From NCBI GenBank assembly GCA_958295665.1, contig OY282560.1, positions 99,797,930-99,861,929 of the forward strand: DNA of 64,000 bases, in the 5' to 3' direction. The translations under genes and the position numbers were made by a program. The notes beneath the pieces were generated by a model. It saw nothing but the letters and a program-made list of their open reading frames with translations. It ran no database searches and was not told the origin of the DNA. Source of the DNA: Tipula vernalis (Eukaryota > Arthropoda > Insecta > Diptera > Tipulidae). Shown one piece after another: positions 47,578 through 57,232 of this stretch (the stretch's first letter is position 1; each line of letters opens with the position of its first letter).

Positions 47578-47799
47578 AAATAAAACCTAAAAACTTTAAA
47601 AAAAAATATAAGAAACCAAATAAAAAAAAAAAACAGAAAAACAAATCGAATATTAGTTTACAATTTTTTAAGGTACGATGACATGATCGTTTAGGACTAG
47701 AAAGTTAAAAAGCTTTGCTAAATCGTTGAACAAAAACTGAATTAATAAAAATTAACTATGTTACAGACAATTTCAATTACGATAAATTGCTATAAAAGA

Positions 47800-48290
47800 A
47801 GTACGCTTTCTAGGTCATCCTACAGAACTTCTTCCTTATATCATTTTAGATCATATCATCATAATAGGTTAAGAAATAACTGATTTCCTTCCTAATTGGC
47901 CATTTTTCAGAATTTCTTCCATATATTATTTTAGAATCCCATTTCCATCGTACTTCGTCATCACGTCGTATATTTGTTTCTTGTGTGCAGTGCATTCAGA
48001 GGCAAACGACATGAGACACCCAATGCGCAGTCGAGTTGGAACGTGCGACGCTATGAAAGAAGTTCTGGTTGAATATGTGTAGCGTGAATTGGGTAAACCG
48101 CTGCAGTTCCTTCCTAATGAGCCATATTCCATAACTTCATCCAAATACCATTTTAAAATCCCATTTCCATCGTATTTGTCAGATTTTATGAAAATCGGAT
48201 TAGAAATAACCGGCGAGTTCCTTCCTATAATCGGCTATATTTCAGAACTTCTTCCACATATTATTTTAGAATCCAATTTCAATCAATATG
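47800..48290. repeat. Degenerate tandem repeat, period about 110 bp
   Basis: Three copies of a unit sharing GTTCCTTCCTAAT, CATTTTTCAGAA or TATTTCAGAAC, CTTCC-ATATTATTTTAGAATC and CCATTTCCATCGTA. The middle copies are separated by about 140 bp of other sequence. Confidence 0.6.
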
Positions 48291-48343
48291 TTGAAATAAA
48301 TAAATACTATATGTTAATTCTTACCAATTTATTACATTTTTCA

Positions 48344-48480
48344 CGTTGGGCATAGTACGGCAATTGATCATACCGAAATTGTTTTTATTAATTCGGGCGA
48401 CCAAATTTTTAAAAATAATTTCGTTACGATCAACTTCTTTACGATAAATTGTTTTACGATCAATTGCTTTACGATAAATT
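48344..48480. repeat. Right subterminal inverted repeat of the MULE-type element
   Basis: Inverse match of 44841-44983, containing AGTACGGCAATTGATCATAC and ATTAATTCGGGCGACC. It passes directly into the CTTTACGATAAATTG minisatellite. Confidence 0.8.
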
Positions 48481-50045
48481 GGATAACGATAAATTGCTTT
48501 ACGATAAATGACTTTACGGTAAATTGCTGTACAATAAATTGCTTTGCGATAAATTGATTTACGATAAATTGTTCATACGATAAATTTGCTTTAAGATAAA
48601 TAACTTTACGATAAATCGCTTTACGGTAAATTCCTTTACTATAAACTGCTTTACGATAAATTTCTTAAAGATAAATTACTTTAAGATGAGTTGCTATACG
48701 GTAAATTCATTAACGATAAATTACTTTACGGTAAATTGTTTTACGATAAATTGCTTTACGACAATTTTCAACCGAGCAAACGGCGCAGTGGTTAAAGCTG
48801 CGGTGGTTGGATCGGGAGGTACCGGGTTTGAATCCCTATAGGGGCGGGATGCAAAAGGGATTTTTCATCACCTGATTACGATCGGTGATGAAGATGAACA
48901 CATCTATGACCCCCTGTTGAGAGTGCAGAATCCATGGGCCGACCCAGCTTTCATGTCAGCACTACAGGTTGGCATGAAGCAATGCAATGTGCAGGTGGTT
49001 TTCAAAGTCCGATCTGTTGCTGCTCGTCCTCGATTTGGCTACTCCAGGCGTAAAGTAGGACGGTAAAAAATAAATCAAGAACAAACAACAACAACGACAA
49101 ATTTCTTTACGATAAATTGTTTTACGATAAATTGTTTAACGATAAATTGCTTTACGATAAATGGCTCTACGGTAAATTGCTGCACGATAAAGTGCTTCAC
49201 GATAAATTGATTTACGATAAATTACTTTACGATAAATTTCTTTACGATAACTTGTTCATACGATAAATTTCTTTACTATCAACTTCTTTAATCGCTTTAC
49301 GGTAAATTCCTTTACTATAAACTGCTTTACGATAAATTGCTTTACGATAAATGACTTTACGGTAAATTGCTGTACAATAAATTACTCTACGATAAATTGA
49401 TTTACGGTAAATTACTTTACGATAAATTTATTCACGATAAATTGTTCATAGAATAAATTAGCTTTATGATAAATAGCTTTACGATAAATCATTTTACGGT
49501 AAATTCCTTTACTATAAACTGCTTCACGATAAATTTCTTTACGATAAATTGCTTTAATATAAGTTGCTTTACGGTAAATTCCTTAACGATAAATTACTTT
49601 ACGGTAAATTGCTTTACGATAAAATGCTTTACGATAAATCGCTTTACGGTAAATTCGTTTATGATAAACTAATTATGATAAATTGCTTAACGATAAATTG
49701 CTTTACGATAAATTGCTGTACGATAAATTGTTTTACGACAAATTGCTTTACGACAAATTTCTTTACGGTAAATTGATGTACGATAATGTGCTTTACGATA
49801 AATTGCTTTACGATGAATTTCTTTACGATAAATTGTTTATACGATAAATTTCTTTACGATCAACTTCTTTACGATAAATTACTTTATGATAAATAGCTTT
49901 ACGATAAATCGCTTTACGGTAAATTCCTTTACGATAAATTGTTTTATGATAAATTGTTTAACGATAAATTGCTTTACGATACATTTATTTACGATAAATT
50001 ATTTACGATGAATTGCTTTACGATAAATTGCTTTACGATAAATTG
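48424..50045. repeat. CTTTACGATAAATTG minisatellite
   Basis: About a hundred copies of a 15-bp unit (CTTTACGATAAATTG with variants CTTTACGGTAAATTC and GTTCATACGATAAATT). It is interrupted at 48768-49095 by a SINE. The last copies end at about 50045. The same unit occurs in only a few copies in the left terminus of the element. Confidence 0.95.
48768..49095 (+). mobile_element. tRNA-derived SINE
   Basis: About 325 bp with a pol III promoter of tRNA type. GGCGCAGTGGTTAAAGC near 48781 fits the A box and GGTTTGAATCCC near 48827 fits the B box. The body is GC-richer than its surroundings and ends in an A/CAA-rich tail (AAATAAATCAAGAACAAACA and further CAA units). It interrupts the minisatellite. 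Both edges show ACGACAAT/ACGACAAA, a candidate target duplication that also resembles the minisatellite unit. The source LINE is not identified. Confidence 0.75.
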
Positions 50046-50079
50046 TCCCTAAACCAGAATTTATACGACAGAAAAATTT

Positions 50080-50460
50080 GAAGAATTTAATTAATTTATA
50101 GGATTTCAAGAGTTTTGCTTCTTGCAGTTTTAAGGAATTAAAGAATTTAAAGAATTTTCAGAATTTAAGAATTGCAGAAATTATAAGAATTTAACAGATT
50201 TACAGGATTTAAAGATTTTGATGAATTCGGAGAATTTAAAGAATTTAAAGAACTCAAAAAATTAAAAGAATTTAGTAAATCCAGAGCATTGGTTGAAGAA
50301 TTCTAAGAAATTAAAGAATTTAGAGAATTTTAAAAATTCAAAAAAAAAAAATCAATTTGAAGAGTTTAGAGAATTTTACCAATTCAAATAATTTAAATAA
50401 TCTAAAGACCTAGTAGTACTTCCAATATAGTTAGAGAATTTAAAGAGTTTAGTCGAGAAT
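50080..50460. repeat. GAATTTAAAG-type degenerate repeat, right block
   Basis: Same style as 44216-44825, on the far side of the MULE-type element. Confidence 0.6.
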
Positions 50461-50722
50461 TACGATATAAAATCTGTTAATTTATCCAGAATAGATCAAT
50501 ATTTTAACTTGTTCGCTGACGTGGTCTCAGTTAAATTTTCGGGATTATATGACACCAACTGGACTAAACTATTTACGGGTTTAAACATGTCTTCATAAAT
50601 TGACCAAAAACGACTGCCACATATATGTGACGACAGGCTCTGAGAACAAACCGACACATATGTAACATCATACCACATTTCGATGGTAGTTCTGATCGAA
50701 GAACATGAGAAATTTCATAAAT

Positions 50723-50939
50723 TAGTTTCAAGTTAAGAGAAGAATCTCTAGGAATAACCCTTGATATTTCTACTTTTCTGGGGTAGATATCTTACAAATG
50801 ATTGGCCTCTTGATTTTGCTTATGATTAACCAATTGAAGATCTTGTGAATGCCACTTATTACTAATATATTTGTGGCTATAAAAAGTAAAATAAATCATT
50901 TCATATTTAAACAGATATTCTTCTCTTAACTTGAAATTT
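50723..50939. mobile_element. Short MITE-like element
   Basis: TTTCAAGTTAAGAGAAGAAT at the left is matched in inverse by ATTCTTCTCTTAACTTGAAA at the right, giving about 215 bp with inverted ends of 20 bp or a little more. No coding capacity. Confidence 0.6.
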
Positions 50940-51829
50940 AATTGTGTGGGCATTATACACACACAGAAGAGGGTTTTCCTTGAGTTGGTTTTTTGATATA
51001 GTGAATTTAATTCGCTAGATCGTTACGTTCGTGCTTGATACTCCGGTGTTAAGTATGAATTGTATTTTTATAGTTTGGTCGTAGCTACCTGACCCGTAGT
51101 CCAACCTTTTCAGTACGAAACCAAACTATACCAAAACAATGAACTCAAAGTAAGTTTTTATTTTTGTTCAGTGTTGTTAGACTTTGTATAACTCTTGGGG
51201 TAAATGATTAACCCATCGAAGATATTGTGAATGCCCAAAAGCAGCCGAAAAAAAATCATTTGATACGTTAAAAAATCATTTGATACGATTAGTTCAAATT
51301 AAATTGTCATAAAAGCCCAGTATATTATGAAATACTATATACATTGTATGAGTGGTGCAAAGACTTAAAATTAGAAATTAAAAATAAATTTCAATACTCT
51401 AAATCTATATTACTAACGATTGAAACTTGAATTGAATATTGGACGCCGATAAGTGTTACAACCGACATTCAAGTCAATCAAATTCAAGTTATTTTAGTAG
51501 AACAACAACAAATCAGCAAGACGTACGACTCGATAGTGTGTGCTTGTTGTAAAGTACCTGGATGTCATATTAATATTTGTAAAAAGTGGCAGTTAAATCA
51601 TCATTTCTAGCGAAATTTCTTAAGTAACAATTCACTTTGTTATCCTGAACAAAAAAGGAAGTTTTAGGACTCTAATTTTATTTTTTTATTATTTCGCTAC
51701 ACTTGTTAAATTTCACCAAGACCATTGATAAAAAGGCCAGTTCCATCCTAATTGGACCTATTTTCCAAAGCCCTCCAAATCAAATAAAGAAATACATTCG
51801 ATAAGTAGACTGATGCATTCAGTTGTACA
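50940..51829. other. No gene recognised
   Basis: AT-rich sequence. A segment near 51203-51237 resembles 50825-50856 (GATTAAC-CAT-GAAGAT-TTGTGAATGCC), hinting at an older duplicated repeat. No coding motif was found. Confidence 0.35.
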
Positions 51830-52819
51830 AGTTGAAAAGCCTCATGTCAAGCGTGAAGTGGTTCAATCCACTACTTGTCAATGATACGGACGTACGAAAT
51901 CTTATTGCAATCATAAACCCCTCACCATCTCACAAATCAGTTTAAAACGAAAAAGTGGGGTACAGAGGTAAAATGTGTGCTCTGTAATGATAAATATCCA
52001 GCCAACTGTAAAGGTTGCAGTGTATATATAAAAAAGTTCAAACTCGCAGATTTTCCCCTCTCAGAGAAAAATTAGTGGAGAAGTCGCAGCCCGCTACAAA
52101 ACCGAAACCATCTTATCAGTTAGTTACTGGCACAACATACTATATGCGCAGAAACTCAAATATTCAATTAAAGGTCAAACTGTGAAGAAAACAAATCAGC
52201 GGGCAATTCAAAAAATCATCTACAAGTGCCCGAGTAGTCTTCTACACAACAATTGGATATTATGATGAAAAATTAATGATCAAAATGGATACTACCAAAT
52301 CATTCAATGTCAAGAACCCTTAAATTAGTATTCTGGAATGCCAACTACTTGTCGCAACATGGACAAGAAGTTAAAAGTTTCTCGATAGATCAAGAAACGC
52401 ATAACACAAACAAAAGTTTCCGAAAAATATCCAGATACAACACCATATATGACAAAACTCATCCTGATGGAACAGCTCATGGTGGCACTGCAGAAAAGTA
52501 TAGAAAAGAGTCATCTACAAGCTACTAGCTCCTATAGTCTTTTCGGCCATATGCTACCCACCAAAATATGCAATAAAATGGAACAATTTGATCATTTATA
52601 GCAGGGGATGATTATAACGCAAAACATCAACAGTGGGGATCAAGGTTGGTGACAACGAGAGGACGAGAATTATTCAAATCATTTCAAAAAAGTAACCTTT
52701 ATCATGCCATATGAGTTCTACATAATATTAACATCATATCTACTGGGCATGCGCCCAATTAAATCTGGTGTACCATAGGGCAGCGTGTTGGAGCCGACAT
52801 TATATCTGCTATATACCGC

Positions 52820-52866
<47 letters not shown>

Positions 52867-53240
52867 AAGACTTTAATCACATGAAGACCCCAATAAAGCT
52901 ACACAAGTTTTGCAAGAGAATATAAACAGTATTCAAGCATAGATGACAAAATGGCTAATTAAAGTTAATGATGCTAAATCTGATCATGTAACCTTTACTA
53001 TGCGAAGAGGTACATGTCCACCAATACGATTGAAAACAAACTACTACTCTATAAAATGAAAACTTATCTGGACATATGGTATATAGCTGCGGGGAACAGC
53101 CAGCAAGCACCTCGAACTTGGACATTCTTCAGCCGTTCCTGTCTAAATTTCTAAAAATCATACTAGATGCACCATGGTTTGTATCAAACGATATAATTCA
53201 CAGAGATCTACAGGTCCCAACAAAACATCGGAATTTTCAA
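51830..53240 (+). mobile_element. Jockey-like non-LTR retrotransposon, decayed
   Basis: Pieces of both ORFs appear in order. The ORF1 end has zinc-knuckle remnants (KPHVKREVVQSTTC with a stop then YGRTKSYC; KCVLCNDKYPANCKGCSVY). ORF2 begins near 52307 with LKLVFWNANYLSQHGQEVKS, the start of the endonuclease, and then DKTHPDGTAHGGTA. The RT palm reads IKSGVP, a stop, then GSVLEPTLYLLYTADI near 52755-52823. A (TA)n run has replaced the sequence after it. The thumb region is visible near 52890-53220 (MTKWLIKVNDAKSDHVTFTM; FLKIILDAPWFVSNDIIHRD). Stops and deletions make it inactive. Its relation to the Jockey 3' end at 17.7-18.4 kb is plausible but untested. Confidence 0.75.
52820..52861. repeat. 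(TA)n microsatellite
   Basis: About 40 bp of TA repeats inside the Jockey reverse transcriptase relic, exactly where the Y-x-D-D motif would be expected downstream. Confidence 0.95.
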
Positions 53241-53830
53241 AATTCACTCCCCGCAATTTTCAAGAATTGTAGAATTTCAGAATTCTTGAGGCTATCAATA
53301 ATAAATTTCCAAAAAAATATTTCAAAAATTTTAAAGTTTTCGTTTACCAGAATTGCGCAACTTTCAAAATTTTAATTAAAGTACATAATTTAAAATTTCC
53401 CAAATTTTAGGAATTTCAATTTTCCAAATTTGGTTTTTCTTAAAATTATCAATTTTCGGTTACTATATACCTTGAGAAAATAATAAAATTTCTAAAATTC
53501 CCAATATTAGAAATTTACAAATTTTAAAATTTGTTTTAAAACGTTCTGAAAATGTTTATGAAATTCTAAAACTTTCAGAGCTTCGTAATTCCCAAGTTTC
53601 AAAATTAACTTTGTTTTTTAATTTCTAAATTCTGGGACTCTTCAGAATTTGAATGAATTTGATTTGAAGCTTCAGAATTTTCTACTCTTAAATTTCCTAA
53701 ATTCTACGGCGAATTACAAAATTGCGAAATTATCTACATTCTTTGTTACCTAAAATTTTAAAATTTTTAAAATTCGTTTTTCTTAGAATTCTTCAAATTT
53801 TGAAACTTTGAAATGTTTGAAATTTCCATG
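53225..53830. repeat. AATTTCAAAATTC-type degenerate repeat
   Basis: Units such as AATTTTCAAAATTC and TTTAGAATTTC fill this stretch. They resemble the GAATTTAAAG blocks in base use but not in exact unit. Confidence 0.45.
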
Positions 53831-53840
53831 TGCTCCATAC

Positions 53841-54170
53841 ACAGGGTGAATTTTTTAAACAATGCCAGGCTTTTATCTCGAGAACGGTGCTAGATATGAG
53901 AAAATTACTTATGATGAAAGTTGTTAAGTGTCGAGGGGAAACCTCGGATGGTGACCTTCAATTAGATCTTGACTTCGACCTTCAAGGTCATTTGAAGGTC
54001 AAATTGAATTTTTTAAATGTACTTCAAATGACGTTGAAGGTCGAAGTCAAGATCGAATTGAAGGTCAAAATCCAATGCCCCCCGCGACACTTAACAACTT
54101 TCATTATAAGTAATTTTCTCCTATCTAGCACCTGGCAAAGCCTGGCATTTTTTTAAAAACTCACCCTGTA
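53841..54170. mobile_element. MITE with ACAGGGTGA ends
   Basis: About 330 bp with inverted ends ACAGGGTGAATTTTTTAAAC and, at the right in inverse, ACAGGGTGAGTTTTTAAAAA. Similarity runs into AATGCCAGGCTTT against AATGCCAGGCTTTGCC. Further inverted segments (AAGTTGTTAAGTGTCG; TTGACTTCGACCTTCAA) make it almost fully palindromic. It is flanked by TA. Open frames across it are by-products of the hairpin. Confidence 0.75.
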
Positions 54171-55662
54171 TAAATTGTAAATAAATTCCCAAATTTTCTT
54201 AGCTAAAGTTTCAGTGTCTGAAATTACCGTTATTCCCTAATATATTGCAATTTGCACAATATGATTAGAATACTTTTACATTTGAACAGTGAAACAACAA
54301 AAAAAACGTGTGTTCAATAAAAGTGTAGCCGCATATTTGAGTTAATAAAGCATATCTTTTGGTGAAGGCCATTTGCTCATCTCGTTGAAATGTTTTTGGG
54401 TTTCAAAAGAAAGAAAATTTTTTGACACCACTTTAAGAAAATTAAAAAAAAAAAAAAAATCTGGTTTCTGAATGTCAATGAAAAATGTTGTGGGTGCGAC
54501 ATGTTTTGTCTGAACCAATACAATGTACACCAACCAAAAATGTAATGTGATTTTAATTGATTTTTGGTTTATGTGTGCGTGTGTGTGTGAATGTTGCCCG
54601 TGGTATTTCTATTGCCAGCAGACTAGTACATCAAATTTTTGTTTGTTTTTGTTGTGATTCAAAAAAATTAAAATAAAATTCTTATATCACGTAATTTTAA
54701 TTAATATTTATTGAGTCTCTCTTGTATACAAATATATACAATTGATCAATAAATACACTTGATCGCGAATCGCGCAGTCACATTTTAGTATTAATTTATT
54801 TTAATTAGATTTAATTAAAATGTTTTGTTATCGTATCGCGTTTGGTAGCCAATGATCATTGAAACCGAATATAATACATATGTGTATACATACATATACA
54901 CACAAGAAACATATGATCACAACCTATACATATATACGAAAATGTGATTGATCTCGCTCAATAACGTCAAACAACGTATGTACCTACTTTCTTTTTATCT
55001 TATCTGTGTATTTATTTGCGCTATATATTCGTATTCCGATGATCATGATCTAAATCAGTATGTCTATATAAAGCGTAGGTATTTTTATAATATTGCAACT
55101 CTTAGAAACAAAAACAAAAAATTCTCAAGATCAACATCTAATATGTTAGCATGGAATATTATGCGCGAAATACCAATAGCCTTGCAAATATAAGCCATTC
55201 AACACCCTCAAAAATAATGTTAAGGGAAAATCCATGCTAATTTACATACACGCGATCTTAAGATCAACCTGTTTCATTTGCAAAAATAGATGATAATCTT
55301 CTTGTTGATGATCTTCGCTCGTGTGCACACACACGCATTACCAATCAATATTGGCGATCAACAAAATAATTTTCCCCCAAAAAAACCTGTTTACCAGAAT
55401 TTGATTAAATAAATTTGCAAAATCAAAATAAAATACAAAAACAAAAACGAAAAAACGAAACATTTCTAAATAATTAATCATTGAAACATGTAAAATAGGC
55501 GTGCCATCTATTAATCGTGTTTTCAACTAAAAATAATTTAAAATCGAAACAACTGATACAGTTTACCATTTATAAATATTGTGTTTTTTATTATCTAATA
55601 ATTTAAATTAAGTCACAAGATCGTTGCAAAAAAATTTTTTTTTGTTTTTTACATAAAATTAC
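54171..55662. other. Mitf intron; no gene recognised
   Basis: AT-rich with several GATC words and ACATATGTA-type motifs common in non-coding insect DNA. No coding relic was found. Confidence 0.4.
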
Positions 55663-55811
55663 CTTTCTTCTGGAATCGTTTTTGATTTCAATTGATAGAA
55701 CGTTTGACTATCGTACGATTTATCCAACATGAGCAGAGTATCATCCTCGAAGATATTACAGTCCAAATCGATAAAATCGAAATTTAGATCAATACCTGAT
55801 TCATTCATCAT
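55663..55811 (-). CDS. Mitf: Mitf first coding exon (exon 1B equivalent)
   Basis: A minus-strand exon from ATG at 55811 (MMNESGIDLNFDF) to a donor AAAG|GTAATT (GT at 55662-55661), ending in phase 2. Its AG joins T of the exon at 12763 to make Ser. The sequence ESGIDLNFDFIDLD and, 25 residues later, TFYQLKSKTIPEE match vertebrate MITF/TFE3 exon 1B, where E-S-G-I-V is followed by (T/S)-(F/Y)-Y-E-L-K-S-Q-P-L. In vertebrates this exon helps cytoplasmic retention through Rag GTPases. The frame is open further upstream to an ATG at 55883, but the conserved sequence begins at the later ATG. The distance to the common exon is about 43 kb. Confidence 0.85.
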
Positions 55812-55883
55812 TTTGCCCAAACAAAAAAAATATTTAATATATTTAAACGTCTTATGACTTTTCTCTACAACAACATCAAGCAA

Positions 55884-57055
55884 TGCACTTAAGTTTAACT
55901 TTTTTTTTTTTTTTTTTTTGAAACTATTTGGTTTGGATTAAGTCGAAAGAGAGAACGATAAACACCGATCAAGTTAGTGATCGTATATATGGTATGTATT
56001 GAATTTTTTTTTTTTTTAGGTTATTTTAACTTTTATATTTTTTCCACTTTTTAATCAAAATTCACAATTTTCACTTTCATATTTGAAACGTTTCACGATC
56101 AAGTATATTATACGATATAATTATTATATGGATGATACACTGGAATCAAACCAACTAAGTATATTAAAAACAAAAACAAAACAAAACAATTTACCTAGAA
56201 ATTTTTAATCACGATTAAAATACTTGATATTAATAAAAAAAAGAAAAAAAACGAAACAAAACTTTTTTTTTTTTTTGTAATTTTTTTTAACGATCGTACT
56301 CTGACAAATTTCGCAAATTTACTGATTACAAAATGTTTTGTGTTTACTTTTTGTTTTTTTGCTTGGTGTTCGCGCGTATCCGCGGTTTCTTTAATAGTAC
56401 ACCATACATATACTCGTATGTATAGTAAATATTTTATTGTAACAATTGTTATACTCGGTATGTCGTCGAACCTATACATTAAAGAATTTTGTTTTAACTA
56501 TTTTTAGTACCTTTTACGGTTTTTAATAATGTGTTTAAGATTAGTTTTTTGAAATGGTGGTTAGTTTGAGGGTCATAGTAAGACAATAAATAAATTTCCC
56601 CGGGATGTTCGAAGTGCCGGTCAATCACATATACTATATTTTTACTATGCTTATCAGTCTAAAAATATGTACAATAATTGTGATTTTTTGTTTAGTAAGA
56701 AAATTAGATTAGATTCCCCGATCAATTCGTAGAAATACGATAATAGGTATTAATTGAATAATTTTATTTGGGCGCACATAATGAATGAATGTATATGATA
56801 GAAAGCGGTCTTCATAGATATCAATTTGTACGGCATTTGATAAAATTTTGTCAATGAATTGGTCGGATATTAGAAAGTGATAAACTAAATTGGCCGTTGT
56901 TCGCCCTTAGTGATTAGATAATCTTTGGCGTTGTAAAGCAAATACCAACCATCTGTCTAGTCGAGACGATGAAAGACATAAATTGCGACTAACTCGAAAT
57001 GTACCATATTGGTGACCCCTTCAGGGTCACCAAGAGTGCTACAACACAACGGACA
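55884..57055. other. Mitf 5' flank; no gene recognised
   Basis: AT-rich with long T runs (for example 55899-55919 and 56263-56277). This is where a 5' UTR or promoter for the exon 1B transcript would be expected, but no specific element can be supported. A short perfect palindrome GGTGACCCCTTCAGGGTCACC lies near 57012, just before the satellite. Confidence 0.4.
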
Positions 57056-57062
57056 GAATTTA

Positions 57063-57232
57063 AATTAGGGATAAACATTTAGATCGCTCATTTATTTCTA
57101 CGCATTTCGTAGAAAATTCAATTTTATGAAAAATCACCTGAACTATAGACCACAAATTCATAATAAAAAATACGAAAATCTGCAATTGTGCTCTGATTTC
57201 GATGGTTGATACCTATATCAATAGGTGTTAAG
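57063..57232 (-). repeat. Inverted satellite monomer at the array edge
   Basis: The reverse complement of this segment matches one B-type monomer of the array that follows (ACCTATTGAT, ATTGCAGATTTTCGT, GTTCAGGTGATTTT, TTTTCTACGAAATG). It is the only unit seen in this orientation and meets the array head to head. Confidence 0.8.

Larger units (their letters stand above)
44833..50055 (+). mobile_element. MULE-type DNA transposon with minisatellite-containing inverted termini
   Basis: The left end (about 44841-44983) and the right subterminal region (about 48344-48480) are inverted copies, sharing GTCGCCCGAATTAATAAAAA and TCAATTGCCGTACT. Outside this core the left end has three or four copies of a CTTTACGATAAATTG unit (inverse orientation) and the right end about a hundred. 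A decayed MULE transposase (46860-47577) lies inside. Both outer edges adjoin AGAATTTAT (44824-44832 and 50056-50064), a 9-bp candidate target duplication of the length usual for MULEs, although this word is similar to the flanking repeat. Other elements are nested inside. Confidence 0.65.

Noticed and set aside
48781..48840. A functional tRNA gene
   Set aside because: A and B boxes are present, but the acceptor stem and cloverleaf cannot be completed and the sequence continues as a 325-bp SINE.
49466..49776. Two plus-strand frames of about 70 codons with repeated Asn-Cys-Phe-Thr-Ile
   Set aside because: They are translations of the CTTTACGATAAATTG minisatellite.
53830..54156. Plus-strand frame of 108 codons
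   Set aside because: It runs through a palindromic MITE, and the similar sequence of its two halves is explained by the hairpin.
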